From: Caprimulgus europaeus
Taxonomy: Eukaryota; Chordata; Aves; Caprimulgiformes; Caprimulgidae
Assembly: GCA_907165065.1 (NCBI GenBank)
Contig: OU015532.1
Span: 33,436,339 to 33,500,338, forward strand
Reading direction: 5' to 3'
Length of the DNA stretch: 64,000 bases
Position numbers and translations under genes: made by a program. Shown one piece after another: positions 1 to 11,520 of the stretch. A model generated the notes under the pieces. The model made no database searches. It saw only the letters and a program-made list of their open reading frames with translations, and was not told where the DNA came from. Numbering within the stretch: position 1 is the first letter of the stretch; every line of letters begins with the position of its first letter.

Positions 1-3000
1 CTATTAACAGCTTGCTAGTGTGAAGAGAGGAAGTTGTAACTTATATTAAATATTCCACTGTTGATATGTCTATGAATGTCTTCCCTTGATTTATCTGTTT
101 ATTGAACTGCCTTGGAAGGGCCACTACTTATAGGAATGCATGGGGGAAATGTTAACATAACCCAAGTCTCTTTGATAATCTTTCTGGACATCACCCAGAA
201 AATGATAAGATTTAAGGAAAAAGTGGTAAGCTTGGAAATGTTTAATTTCCCACTGTAAAAATATATAAGCTCTACAGGGGAAGTGTGGACTTCAGACAAG
301 CTGCTGGTTTAGGCAACATTACTGCTTTTGTACCCGAATAATCAACACAAATTGAGAGCTACATAGGATTTTATCATCCACAGAAAAAAAGTCAGATCAT
401 TGATATAATTCTGTTTACTGATAATGAACATATACATCTCTGGCTGCTTGAGTAGCTGAGGAAAACAATGGAAAGGAAGCCTTTTTGCTTACAGCACTGT
501 ATCCCAAGCTGCTCTTTTCTTTCTTTTTTGCTGTTTCAGATATTTTTTTCAGAAGTGCTCTACAGTCCCATTTGCGCATGGCATTTTCTCAACATTTCCT
601 CTCTGAGTATCTTAATTCTCAAACTCCCACTTGTTCACAAAGGCAGAAACCTTTACAAACAGTAGCTTGCACTTACATATGTGATGTTTGGGATCATGAA
701 ACATGCCTGTGCTTAGAAGAGAAGACATAATTTTTCCATTTCCCTTTTTTAAGATTTTTAATTGATGTTTAAACTATGTAATGTAGAGAAGTTACAGTTA
801 CTCGCTTTATTTCCAATGCATTTCAGCTCTGACCTTACCAAGACTATTATAATATGGGCAACAACATATTGCAAGATTGTTCAATCCAAGCTAAAAGTTA
901 GTGTTTCTAAGCAAGACCCAGCCCTATAAGCCATCTTAAAGAACTCACTTTGTCTTCATTGCACCTGAATTTTCACTTATTTTCTTCAACCCAGAATATT
1001 CAATGAAGGGTTGTTTGAAAACAAAATAATGAGGAGAAAAAAAATAAAATAAAAAATTATGTATATAACTTTTTAATCAGGATTATTTTTTTCTCTGATT
1101 TTTCTGCTGTATCCATATTAATTATCTACAAAGGATTTCTTTCTAAAATGTAGTAGAAGCACTGAAGAAGCATTTAGTCCTATCATGTCATAAAGAACTG
1201 GAAGAGCTCTGCACCCTAGATCCCTAGAAATACTGTCTCAACCAGTACTGTCTGTACAAGTAACTTGAGCAGAATTGCTAAATTATCACATTAAACTAGA
1301 AAGAAATCTATCAGGCAGGAAAAATAATTGGCACTGCAGCTCTGACATAGTCTTGGTGAAAGGTGGAACCCGTGAGAGACAGAAAAATGCAAGTCTACAT
1401 CTCAGAGCAGCTACCTACTTTCCAGGAACACTTCAACAGCTGTGGCAGGGATTTCTGCAGCAACTGTCATAACTATTTCAGAGTCCAAAGTCAATGCTTG
1501 TGTAAAGCTCTAGGTCATCAGTAGCTGCTGGTCAGAGCAAGAATAAGATTTGTTAGGTCTGCTAACATTTGCGTCTGGGTCAATAGGACAGAGCGGTGGG
1601 AGGGCTGAGAAGAGATCAGCACTCACTAATTATGGCAATGCTCAACTGTCCCCACCTAAGAAGCATCTTTTGGTTTAGGATGGATTTTATGGTGAATATC
1701 AAACAAAATATCCAGCAGTGCAATTTTTTGGTTGATCATGTAGCCAGCACATGTTCAGCCAGTTCTGCAGAGGAATCAAGTACCACACTAGTTCCCCTAC
1801 ACACACTGCACAGAGGACAATGAGACCTTCTCTTAAAACCTTTCTAGAAGAGAGATTCAATTTAACTCATTGCTTTTCATGCCTATAGGTTGAAGGAGTT
1901 TGCATTTGCACTGATAAATTCCAAATGTGAAACTGAGCCCATGGTACTGTCAGCCTATCTTCTAATACAGCAATGCCTGGAGTCCACTGCATTGCCATCG
2001 TAAGCATAGCTGGTGTTAGCCTGCAGCAACACCACTTTCCAACCTACCCACCCCAGTAAAGTCATTGAAGTCAATGTACATCTGGTAATTAGGGAGGATG
2101 ACACATCAGCCCTTTCTCTTTATGATAACAGGAAAAATTGCCCATGTAACACAATATTGAACATTGATCCTTTTTTGATCAAGGGAAAAAGATTTTGCAG
2201 AGATATCAGATCATCAGGGAAAGAGGTGAGTGTATATCTCTGTACAGCTTTGATAAGACAGTCCCTTGTGCATTAGATTCTGCTCTAATCACTTCAGTGC
2301 TCCAAAATATAGATAAATAAAAGTGGGTGTAGTGCAAGCTAAAGAAATAAAAGTAATATTGAGAACTGTGACCTCAATTTATGAAAAGCTGGATGAAAAA
2401 ATATATTATCTAGAGTGAGGATGAAATGACAACATGATAATTATCTTTCCATTTCTAAAGACTGTTTGGGTTAAAAAAAAAATAGTGTGGTTGAAAGGCT
2501 ATATGAGAAAAAGGTTGCAAATTTTAGTAAGGGTAAATTTTTGCTGAATATCAGAAAAGACTTGCTTAGCTTTCCATAGGCTATGAAATAGTTTTTTCGA
2601 GAAATAGGGAAAATCAGGGACTTTTTAGAAAAAATCTGGATAAAGCATAGAAAGATTTGCAACAGTGCTGTAGGTGTGACCATCATATAGTTCAAATTCC
2701 TTTTTCTCTGTCACAAAATATCCTTCTGGGCATCCAGGTTATAGTGGATACTTAAGCTATTTTCCTTACTCTTTTTAAAATTTTTTTATTTTATTTCTCC
2801 TGACAGAAATTTTTTGACTACAACTTTTTCTGTGGGAATGCTTCAGTTCTCGAAAAAATGAAAGGACATAAAAAGTATTTCATTTTAATTTAAAAGAGGA
2901 AAAAGGTGAAAGCTATTTTTGATAAGGATGATGATTTGTTGGAATGGAATATTTTTATATCAAGGTTTAAAATTATTTTCCATTTAGGTTAGTTTAAACT

Positions 3001-3229
3001 TAAATAAATCTTAGTAGAGATGAAAGATTTCAACAGAACATCACATTTTGAAAATTCAAAACTGATTTATTTCCCTCAGAATTTAGATTTAAAGATCCTT
3101 TGAATTCTTTTCTTTACATTCTGTCTAATTTAAGCCCTACCCCTGAACTTGTAAACCTTCCCAGGAAACAAAATAAATAGCTCCTCTTCAACTTACTGTA
3201 AACATACTTAATTTTTCTACTTCACAAGG
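1..3229. other. Unassigned AT-rich sequence, no gene seen
   Basis: I see no exon-like reading frame, RNA gene or repeat I can name. All frames are closed at the spacing expected for AT-rich non-coding DNA. The stretch around 2,062-2,100 carries a 'cattgaagtcaatg' motif that recurs in old amniote repeats, but it is too short to assign. Confidence 0.6.
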
Positions 3230-3410
3230 TGTTTTTTATTTTATTTTATTTTATTTTATTTTATTTTATTTTATTTTATTTTATTTTATTTTATTTTATT
3301 TTATTTTATTTTATTTTATTTTATTTTATTTTATTTTATTTATTTTATTTTATTTTATTTTATTTTATTTTATTTTATTTTATTTTATTTTATTTTATTT
3401 TATTTTATTA
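3230..3410. repeat. (TTTTA)n pentanucleotide microsatellite
   Basis: About 36 almost perfect copies of TTTTA run through this stretch, with one shortened unit near 3,340. The 3' edge decays into TTA/TTTCA-like units at about 3,405-3,425. The array keeps one plus-strand frame open for about 100 codons of Phe/Ile/Leu/Tyr. That frame is an artefact of the repeat and not a gene. Confidence 0.97.
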
Positions 3411-4489
3411 TTATTTCATTTTATCTATTTATTCTGCCTTAATGTATTCAGCATCTTTCCAAAATGTTCACTGTAGCTTCCTGATCTTGAAAGAATGTTC
3501 TGTTTCTCTGATCTGCCTTCTTTCCAGCACTGAATAATGATAAACAGATCTTGCAAAAATCTTTTCACTGATGTTTAAATTGAGGAACAAAATTCAGAGA
3601 GAGATAAGGCATCACTTTTCACCAAACATGTTACTCTAGCTTTATATCCTACATCTTGATTTGATGCAATGTTTATAACAACACATTTTATGTATAATGC
3701 CATGAAGTGATGACAATCTGCTCTACTGTCATGGTGTGATGTTGAATTAATAGGAAACAAGGTGAGGGCAGAGCAGGCAATCATTGTATGTGTTAACTTC
3801 ATGATTAACCATTGGGTTCTTAATAAAGTCTTACTCTACAGAACAGACTGCCAAATATTTTTGTCACTTCTACAATATTTTGTCAAGATATATGACCTTG
3901 AAAGTCACCTTTAAAGTTGTCTTAATATTTCACGCAAGTAAGACTAATGCAGCTTTTATGAACTTCATTGAGAACACACCTGATGCGTAAAATAATCACT
4001 AATAGAGACTGAAATTCCTAAAAATAGATTGTATACAGTGAAGCATGTTGCAAGAGAATGCACTTCATTTCTTTCAATTTAACTAAACTTAGTGCATGAT
4101 ATTCATTAATTATGCTACAATGTTTTTCCTTAAATAGAAAATAGAATAATTGGTGCATACCATTTCCATTACAGTTTGTGAAATCTGTTTGGCAGATTAC
4201 TGAGCTCAAAAGCACTTGCAGCATCAGCTGCTTACTGCAAAATTATTAGCTACTTGGCTTGCTGCACTGTTTCAATAAGAACATCACACGTGCCCTAAGT
4301 GCAGAAAGGATGTAAGCTAGTCTGTCTTTATCCCTCAGTGCAACTACTTAGACCTTTTGCAGCCATGGTATATAGGATCATCATTTGTCATTCTTTCTTA
4401 CAAACCATACTTTTATAACAAATTCAGGCTGATTCTCAGTACTTGTTGATATGACTATTGTTTCCTTGATAAGGAAACTGTAGTCAAAA
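3411..4489. other. Unassigned sequence, no gene seen
   Basis: This is unique-looking AT-rich sequence between the pentanucleotide array and an old repeat fragment. I recognise no coding or RNA feature. Confidence 0.55.
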
Positions 4490-4605
4490 TGCAGTGTCAC
4501 ACTATACTAGGTGATGTAAGGGAGCATAGCAAACAAAAAGATTCCTGCCCCATGAAGCTTCTACTTCAGGTGTAAATAAGAGACAGCAAGTGGAGTATAA
4601 ATAAA
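4490..4605 (+). repeat. Ancient amniote interspersed repeat fragment (MIR/L3-tail-like)
   Basis: The order of short blocks matches a repeat common in reptile genomes as I remember it. These are 'ctatactaggtgatgta' (compare GCTAGGCGCTGTA), then 'agcaaacaaaaagattcctg', then 'ccccatgaagctt' (compare CCCCAAAGAGCTTAC), then 'aaataagagacagcaagtgg' (compare ACAAGAGACAACAGGTGG). It is heavily diverged, which suggests an insertion older than birds. The family name is uncertain. Confidence 0.45.
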
Positions 4606-7411
4606 GAGTAATGCTGGTTGTTTAACAGTTAATCATGCCAACAACAACTTTTCTTATTATTTTTAGATACCATGGTACAATAGATTTTAAAGGATGTGTT
4701 GAGAGTAGACAGTAAAAAGTTCACAGGTACAGTTCTCAAGCACAGAGAGCAGTAAAAAAAAAAAAAAAAAAGAAAGAAAGAAAGAAAGAAAGAAGGTGGA
4801 TACTTCAAATTTAACTAAATAAGGAATAAAGCACTGAAGAAAAGGTTAGCTAGAAGCAGGTATCATTATATTGACAGTAATTTGAGATGGTGGAGTGGGG
4901 GTAGGCTATGAAGGATCTAAAGAATGATGGAAAAAAGGTCTCTCTTCTCCACGTATATGGCCATGCATAATGGGAAAAAGTTTTGGCAGGGATATTTTAT
5001 ATAGCATCAAGAAAATTTTGCCTGCTTATTCCACATGAATTTGGTTAGAAGACCAACTAGGAAGTAGTGTGTTGTAGCACTCACCCTCAAAAAGAGCAAG
5101 CAATAACTAACCAAGACATTCAACACAAAATTGAAATCCATTTTTGGGCAGATTGTCATAGGTCAGGGTTATCAATTGTAACACAGTTTAATGACATTAC
5201 AAGCCTTCACTTTCACACATTTTGCAGATATCTATGTCTGCATTTGCATCACATAGCTGAGTATAGACTTTGTTAACAGCATCAGAAATACAGCATCTAT
5301 AAAATAACATATTTAATATATACAGATATTCTCAAGCCTTTCAAGTTTGTTCATGTTAGCCATAGAAATACCTTGTTGCAATAGTACAGAAACTAATTCT
5401 TATCACATCCCTGCTGCTATGGACCAAATTTAACCAAATAATTATTGTTACCCTCAGAAATAAATCCAACTGAAACTCTGGAAGAAAAGCTAACAGTTTT
5501 ATGCAGAAGCCTACATTTTTAAAGGTTATAAAATATTTGATAAAAGTCAAATTTTCCTGTAGAAGATTTTTTACACATATTTTTATACTGTTTATGCATC
5601 TCTATAGATGTAAGTGAGATTCTTTCTCTAGGTTTTTCCTCTGAGGAAAAAAAAAAATGTTTAAATTCTCTTCTTTAGTAAAGGTTATATAGCACATATT
5701 GTAATTAACAAATCACAGCGGCAACAGGAAGTTCAGACTACCACTTAACTTTAACTTACTACCAAAAAGTTTTATTTGTTCGGTTTCAGTACAGTAATGC
5801 AATTTTTGCTGCTTGAGAAACTGTTTTAGACCTTATGACATACAAGCTGAGCATCAGTGAAGCTGAGAGATCCTGGAACAAGGCAATCCTTTGGTTGTAA
5901 AGGGAAAAAAGACTTGATGACAAAAGGTATTTGCAATTGGTGAGCTCTATCTATGGAATGATAGCTTATTCAAATACTTCTGTTACAAGTGGAACTGAGG
6001 TAGGAAGCACATCTTATGGAGTGTTGTCTACAGATTAAAATACATGTTTTGAGGAAGTGGATTGTCAAAATCTCTAGATTCTCAATGATGTTTTCAAAAG
6101 GTGGTTGGGACTTGCATTCTCAGGATCTGACCTAAGCTTCCATGCAAAACCTACACAATTTTATCAACCTTCCTCTTCATGACTTTCTTTTCCTCTGTTT
6201 TCTTTTTGTTCCAGAACCTTATAATGATACTGAGTCTTGGGTTCTAAAATAATAGCCTAACTAGTACCTCTTCATTTAATGCAATGAAACATGCACTTAC
6301 ATAGGCCATGTTGGCCAGAAATAACATTGTTATAAATCAAATATACCTGGTTGTATTTTGATGCTCAGTTAATCTAAGGTTAACAGTTCTGGTGTAAAAC
6401 AGTCGGTTTATTTTACAAGCAAGACACATACTTCATCAAAATCCATGTACAGGTCTCAATTTTTTTCTTATTATACATAAGCATCAACTGCTTGTTGAAA
6501 ACAACAATGTTAAGAAAATTACAGTCTCTTCATTCCTTTAACTCCCACAACCCATATCTGTCTGCCTTTCCACCTTCTAGCTCTCTTTTTTTTTAACGCT
6601 AAAGAATATATTTATGTATAAGAGAAAGCCACAAGAGTAAAAAAATGCTGTCTGAGAAAACAAAGAACAATTAATGAAGAAATAAAAAATATCTACAATG
6701 GAATGCCTGTTATTTGCCCTTAAGTGATATATTAGGTACAGGAAATCATGTTACAATTTGATGTATGTGTCACTTTAAGAGTGATTCTTGGATTGTGGAG
6801 GTAGCTTGTGTGTCATATGATGTAAGTACTTTTATTGAGTAGGTAAGTATGTAATAGCTAAAAGCCTCATAAATCAGCTAAATGTTCTCTCAATTTATAG
6901 AGAATATTTGATCTGAGAACATTACCGTCTGGTGAGCGACTGAGAAAAAGAGAAGACATGAAGAATGATGGAGATGGATATATCGGATAATTTTTTTTGA
7001 TATGTAGTATCTGGGGCTGGCTCTTCATTGCCTGCATCTTCTGTACTCATTAACACCTATGCAAATGTAATATACTACCAAATTAACGTTTTCTACTCGT
7101 TTACTTTAACACTTTCGTAACTGTTTCTCATGCAGATAAAGTCACACAGAATGAAACACAGGACAGATTTTTAATCCAGAGATCTTTCACTTTTAAATAA
7201 CAATAGCAGTTAACAAAGCATATGTTTGAGAATTATTTGAAGTATGTAAAATAGTGCAAATTAGTCTAGCAGTTGTTTTCAGCATTACAGTCAGCTCTAT
7301 GTTATTAAAGTGAAGAAAGATACACTTTTTTTTTTGGAATTGCAACTACAAATGGTAAATGTTCAGTCTGTCTCTGCATGTTAATTTTTATGGGAACAAT
7401 GAGGGACTTTG
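4606..7411. other. Unassigned AT-rich sequence
   Basis: I see no gene. The only clear structure is a poly-A run followed by a GAAA microsatellite near 4,754-4,794. There is no recognisable SINE body upstream of that A-run. Confidence 0.55.
4754..4795. repeat. Poly-A run followed by (GAAA)n
   Basis: About 18 A residues lead into about six GAAA units. This form can arise from a degenerate retroposon tail, but I find no element attached to it. Confidence 0.9.
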
Positions 7412-7474
7412 AAAGTACATATAGGGCATTTGTATAAGGGCATTTGTATAAGGGCATTTGTAAAGTACATATAT
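7412..7474. repeat. Three 14-bp tandem copies inside a 12-bp direct repeat
   Basis: The unit GGGCATTTGTATAA occurs at 7,424-7,437 and 7,438-7,451, with a partial third copy from 7,452. The array is bracketed by AAAGTACATATA at 7,412-7,423 and again at about 7,462-7,473. It looks like local slippage or duplication and has no sign of function. Confidence 0.9.
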
Positions 7475-10400
7475 AACTATATCTATAAACTGTATATATA
7501 AAAGAAAAAATACCATATGGTTTCACTTTGATTCTCCTTTACAAGATTCTTTATGTAGTACTTAATATATGCCTTAAAAATATTTCATATTTAACAGCAT
7601 CTGTCAGTAGTATAATAATCTGTACACTATGATGAGTCTATGTATTGACTAAAGTTGAACTTTTGAACCTGTTGCAATACAAGAAAGCAAAGAAGTGTTA
7701 TTTATTTTCCATATTGTAGTTATAAAATTAAATAACTTGTATTTGCTGTGGTTACTCAAGAAGAGTTGTTGAACATGCCTCTGATTGCTAAATGGATGCT
7801 TCAACGTATTTTTGAAATTGTGATTTGTGAGGGCTCTGATGCTCTGAGGCATTGCTTGTTGGATTGTTCACCTATTCATATTTTATATAGCTGAATACCT
7901 TCCAATTTAAGTCACATCAGAGGCCTTTAAAAACCTTATTTCACTCAAAGCCATTTTTCATCATGAAAGTATGGAAACAGTGAAAGTATAAAGTTTCTTC
8001 TTTTCCTTTCTGGACCACACAGGTGGTATATAAGGCATCATTCCCTGGAAAAATAAGCTACCGTAGGATTTAAGTCTGGGTGAAATGTTTAAAATTTCTC
8101 CTAATATATGAATTAAAAGCAATAGTCTTTGCATGTAAAATCCTTTCTGGATATTTTGCCCTGCAGTTTTGGACTGATTCACTGATTCTTTGGGACTAAG
8201 AGCAAAAGATTGCCTAAGAAGACAGGGGGCACACTACTCCTTGATTAAACAAAGCACTACCTCGAGTACCTTATGTTAGAATGCACAAAATTACCGTTAC
8301 AACAAAACCAGTTAAAAAAAAAGTGGATGGATTGACGTAGCTGTCCATGAACAACATAAGATGAGGAAAAGATGCTAATCCTACCAGAGGTACAAGAATA
8401 GAGCCACCTCTTCTTCCTGAACCAACATCTCCCTCTTTTGTGTTCACAAACTGCCATTTCTTTCGTGCAAAGACCACACAGCATCTAGCTCAAATGTCAG
8501 CTAAGCTTGATTGAGAATCATCAGTAATGCAGACACTGTTGCAGAATGCTTCTGTGTTCCTTTACAAACTCTGTCTCTGGGAAGGAATATAGTCTAGTCT
8601 TACAAATTAGATCCAGGCTGCTAAAATGACACTCTGTCTCCCATCCCAAGTTGCATTTCTATATGCCGTTCCACTTGCATTCTACCTGACCACTTGTACA
8701 GGCCCTGAATGACACTTAAGTTCAATCTGTACTGGTATATGATCTGCTTAGTAAGGTCTATAAAACACTGACATTGTTAGCAATTCTTGTTGAAGAATGG
8801 TCCTGTTCAATTATCCTAATACTTCCTCTTTGACCTTAACGTCTCTAGAAAATAGAGATCATACATTATGTCTTAATTCTACCTTTCCCTTCTTCAGAGT
8901 GTAATCCAACTCTTTAAATTTCATTCTCCCTAAGCTTTTTCATTTTAAAGTAGACCTTTCTAAAGACTCTTTTGCAGCTCTATTTAGCTAGCTAGCCAAC
9001 TCAAACTGCTGCTTCTTTTATTTTGTTTTTTTTCAGAAATCTCCTTCACCTGCTGAAACACATACATATTGAAAACTATAAAAAATTAAAGCATAAAGCA
9101 TGACTTCTAAAAGAAAGTCAAGGCTTGGATGTCTAGAGTCTATAGAATTAGGAAATAAAAGGACTAACATATGTCTGACCCTATAAATATGATGCAATTT
9201 TCAAGACTATGATCAACAAGAAATCTCCTTCAAAATCAAATAAATATCAATGGCAGGATATTTTAACAAAAAAATCCTGCAGGTCATGTTGCTGTTTGTT
9301 GTTTTTATGTAGTCCTGGTGGATGTTATATAAATAAGAAATCTTCAAGTATTCTTTGGGAAAAAATCCAAAACACTGAAATGGAGACTAAGACAACTACA
9401 ACTGTCACAGTGACACCAGCTGTAGAAAGTGATCCTTCTAATCTAGAAATGAGCTTAATCATAGTATAGATATTTTGACATCAGTCTGCTGTCGAGATAA
9501 TCTTTCTCTACTGTATCTACATGACAAATGTCAGTCAAAGCAAGGCAGAATCCTTTGAAGTAAAATTGTAAGCTATAACATTTATGTATTTGACAAAGGA
9601 TTCATTCAAACATCATATGAAACTGACTCATTTTATACTGAAATACAGTTAAATTTTACAAAGTTATATAAGACTTGGTCAGTTTTATATAACTAAGGAA
9701 CTTGAAGTTCTAGAATTAACTACAAGACTGTCCAATTTAAGAGTAAAGGTCATTTTTAGAGCAAAATCTTGTTTAGTTGTTCTTACATTCATTCCCTAGT
9801 TGTGTTCAGAGGTCCTCACCCAACTTCTGGTGAAATCAATGATCTGGAAAAGGCCATCACAGCGTAAGCTTTGTGACTGCAGTTTTGGGGGGTTTTTTTA
9901 TCTTGTGTAAAAATAGGCATATGGCTTTGAACATGGGAGAGGGAAAGAACTGCTGCTTCAGAAAAGGACTATTGGGATATTTTTTTAAGGCATAAAGGGA
10001 GTTAGGCACCTAACTCTGATCTTTTGAAAACACCTGCTTCACAACCTAATAAGACACTATTGCCAAACTGTAAGTACAGATTCCCTTTCAGTGAGTCGAT
10101 CTTGAAAAAAGATCTATTACTTTTTCACTAATACTGCTCTGCCTACCCTTAGGAAATTATTAGAATGTTTTTCTGTTTTCAGTGCTTGTCAGATATTCAG
10201 TACTATTAAAATACTGATCTTTTTAAAGTAATTCTTAGCAACTAAATACAGAAACAACGCTACATTTAAAAAAGAAAGGAAGACAATGCTTTATAAGAGT
10301 TCACTGTGGCAACTTTGAGGGCAAATGAATATCTAGCACACCATAAAGATGCTGTGGCAGTTTTTTATTTCTTCCTCAAATCACCTTAAACGTAATATTT

Positions 10401-11500
10401 GAAAGGTTTTTCTCCTTGTATATATTGTTCTTCAGATAATAAATGAAAGCATATGTACTTTAAGGTCACCTATCTGCAAAAAGCTTGGTTAGTTTCAAAG
10501 ACACTAAAAACTACTAAACGTATTTCATATATCAATACTAAACATATTTCAATACTAAACATATTTCTCAAGACTTGCAAAGGAAAAGATCTTTGCCAGT
10601 AAATCCATTAATGCAAATTAGGATAACTGCTTGTGCAAGGGTTTACATTTTTCAAAAAGAAACAATTGATTTCTCTAATCTTCTCATAAAGATGTTGATC
10701 GTTAATGCATTTTGACATACCGTCTGCTTTTGCGGATAAAACCATCAAGCAGTTCTGTTCAGATTTGACAAAAGTAATATTACTAGACTTCTCGATTATA
10801 CATGGATTGTAAAATCTTACGTCAGTTTTGGCAAAAGCAACTTTGTTGGAAAAACATAAGTAATATTTAAATTGTCACGTGCCAGAAGGATCATCTGAAG
10901 ATATAAGTGAAATTTTAAGAAGAAACTGAATTTCTTTATAATTGCAAGTTATTTGACCTCCAAGAAGGGCTGATCAGCTCCGTACAGAAAAGATTACTTG
11001 GCACTTACAATTCTGAATTATATTGTCTGGTTTAAATTTTTCTTGCTACATCCAAACTTACTGGTCACAAATCGTTCAGTTGCTGAGGAACTTCCTAACC
11101 ACTCATATGATTTCCTCCAGCTGTAAACACTGAATAACTGATGTGCATGCTCTTGTTTTTCTTAGCTAAATGAAATGCATCTCTATCCTTTGGTGACATT
11201 CTACATTCACCTTTAAGGAAGTGAATGACCACAAAATATGGAAGGCAAACTCTGTGATTGCTTGTAGATTAACATTATAATGGTGGATTTTTATTGCATC
11301 AACAGAAATACTACTTGGCTTTCAGCAACATTTTGGCTTTATAGGCTTCAAAAGACCATATGTCACTTACAACTTATTTCAAAGATTTTTAAAATGTACG
11401 TATTTTGTTTGTTTGTTTTATTGAAGGTCAGTTGGTGGTACAACAACACACTTTTATTCCTTAAAAAATAAATTCAGCACAAGGAGCATAAATGTACAAT
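7475..11500. other. Unassigned sequence, no gene seen
   Basis: The sequence is AT-rich with only short open frames. It holds a small tandem repeat of AATACTAAACATATTTC-like units at about 10,510-10,568 and a G6T7 tract at about 9,887-9,899. Nothing resembles a spliced exon set or an RNA gene. Confidence 0.55.
10510..10568. repeat. Short tandem repeat, ~17-bp unit
   Basis: Three imperfect copies of ATACTAAACATATTTC can be read in succession. The first is ACTAAACGTATTTC and is separated from the second by a few extra bases. It is a low-complexity local duplication. Confidence 0.75.
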
Positions 11501-11520
11501 CATGCAGGTTATCCTGCATG
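11501..11520. other. Perfect 8-bp inverted repeat with 4-nt loop
   Basis: CATGCAGG at 11,501-11,508 is followed by TTAT and then CCTGCATG at 11,513-11,520. A second palindromic segment, TGCCTGCAGGGCA, follows directly. There is no T-run or other terminator sign, and its significance is unknown. Confidence 0.85.

Noticed and set aside
3229-3537. 102-codon plus-strand frame of Phe/Ile/Leu/Tyr
   Set aside because: It is the translation of the (TTTTA)n array and its edge, not a protein gene.
8820-8990. Another old CR1 or L3 fragment
   Set aside because: Phrases such as 'tcattctccctaagctttttc' looked familiar, but I could not align consecutive blocks in consensus order.
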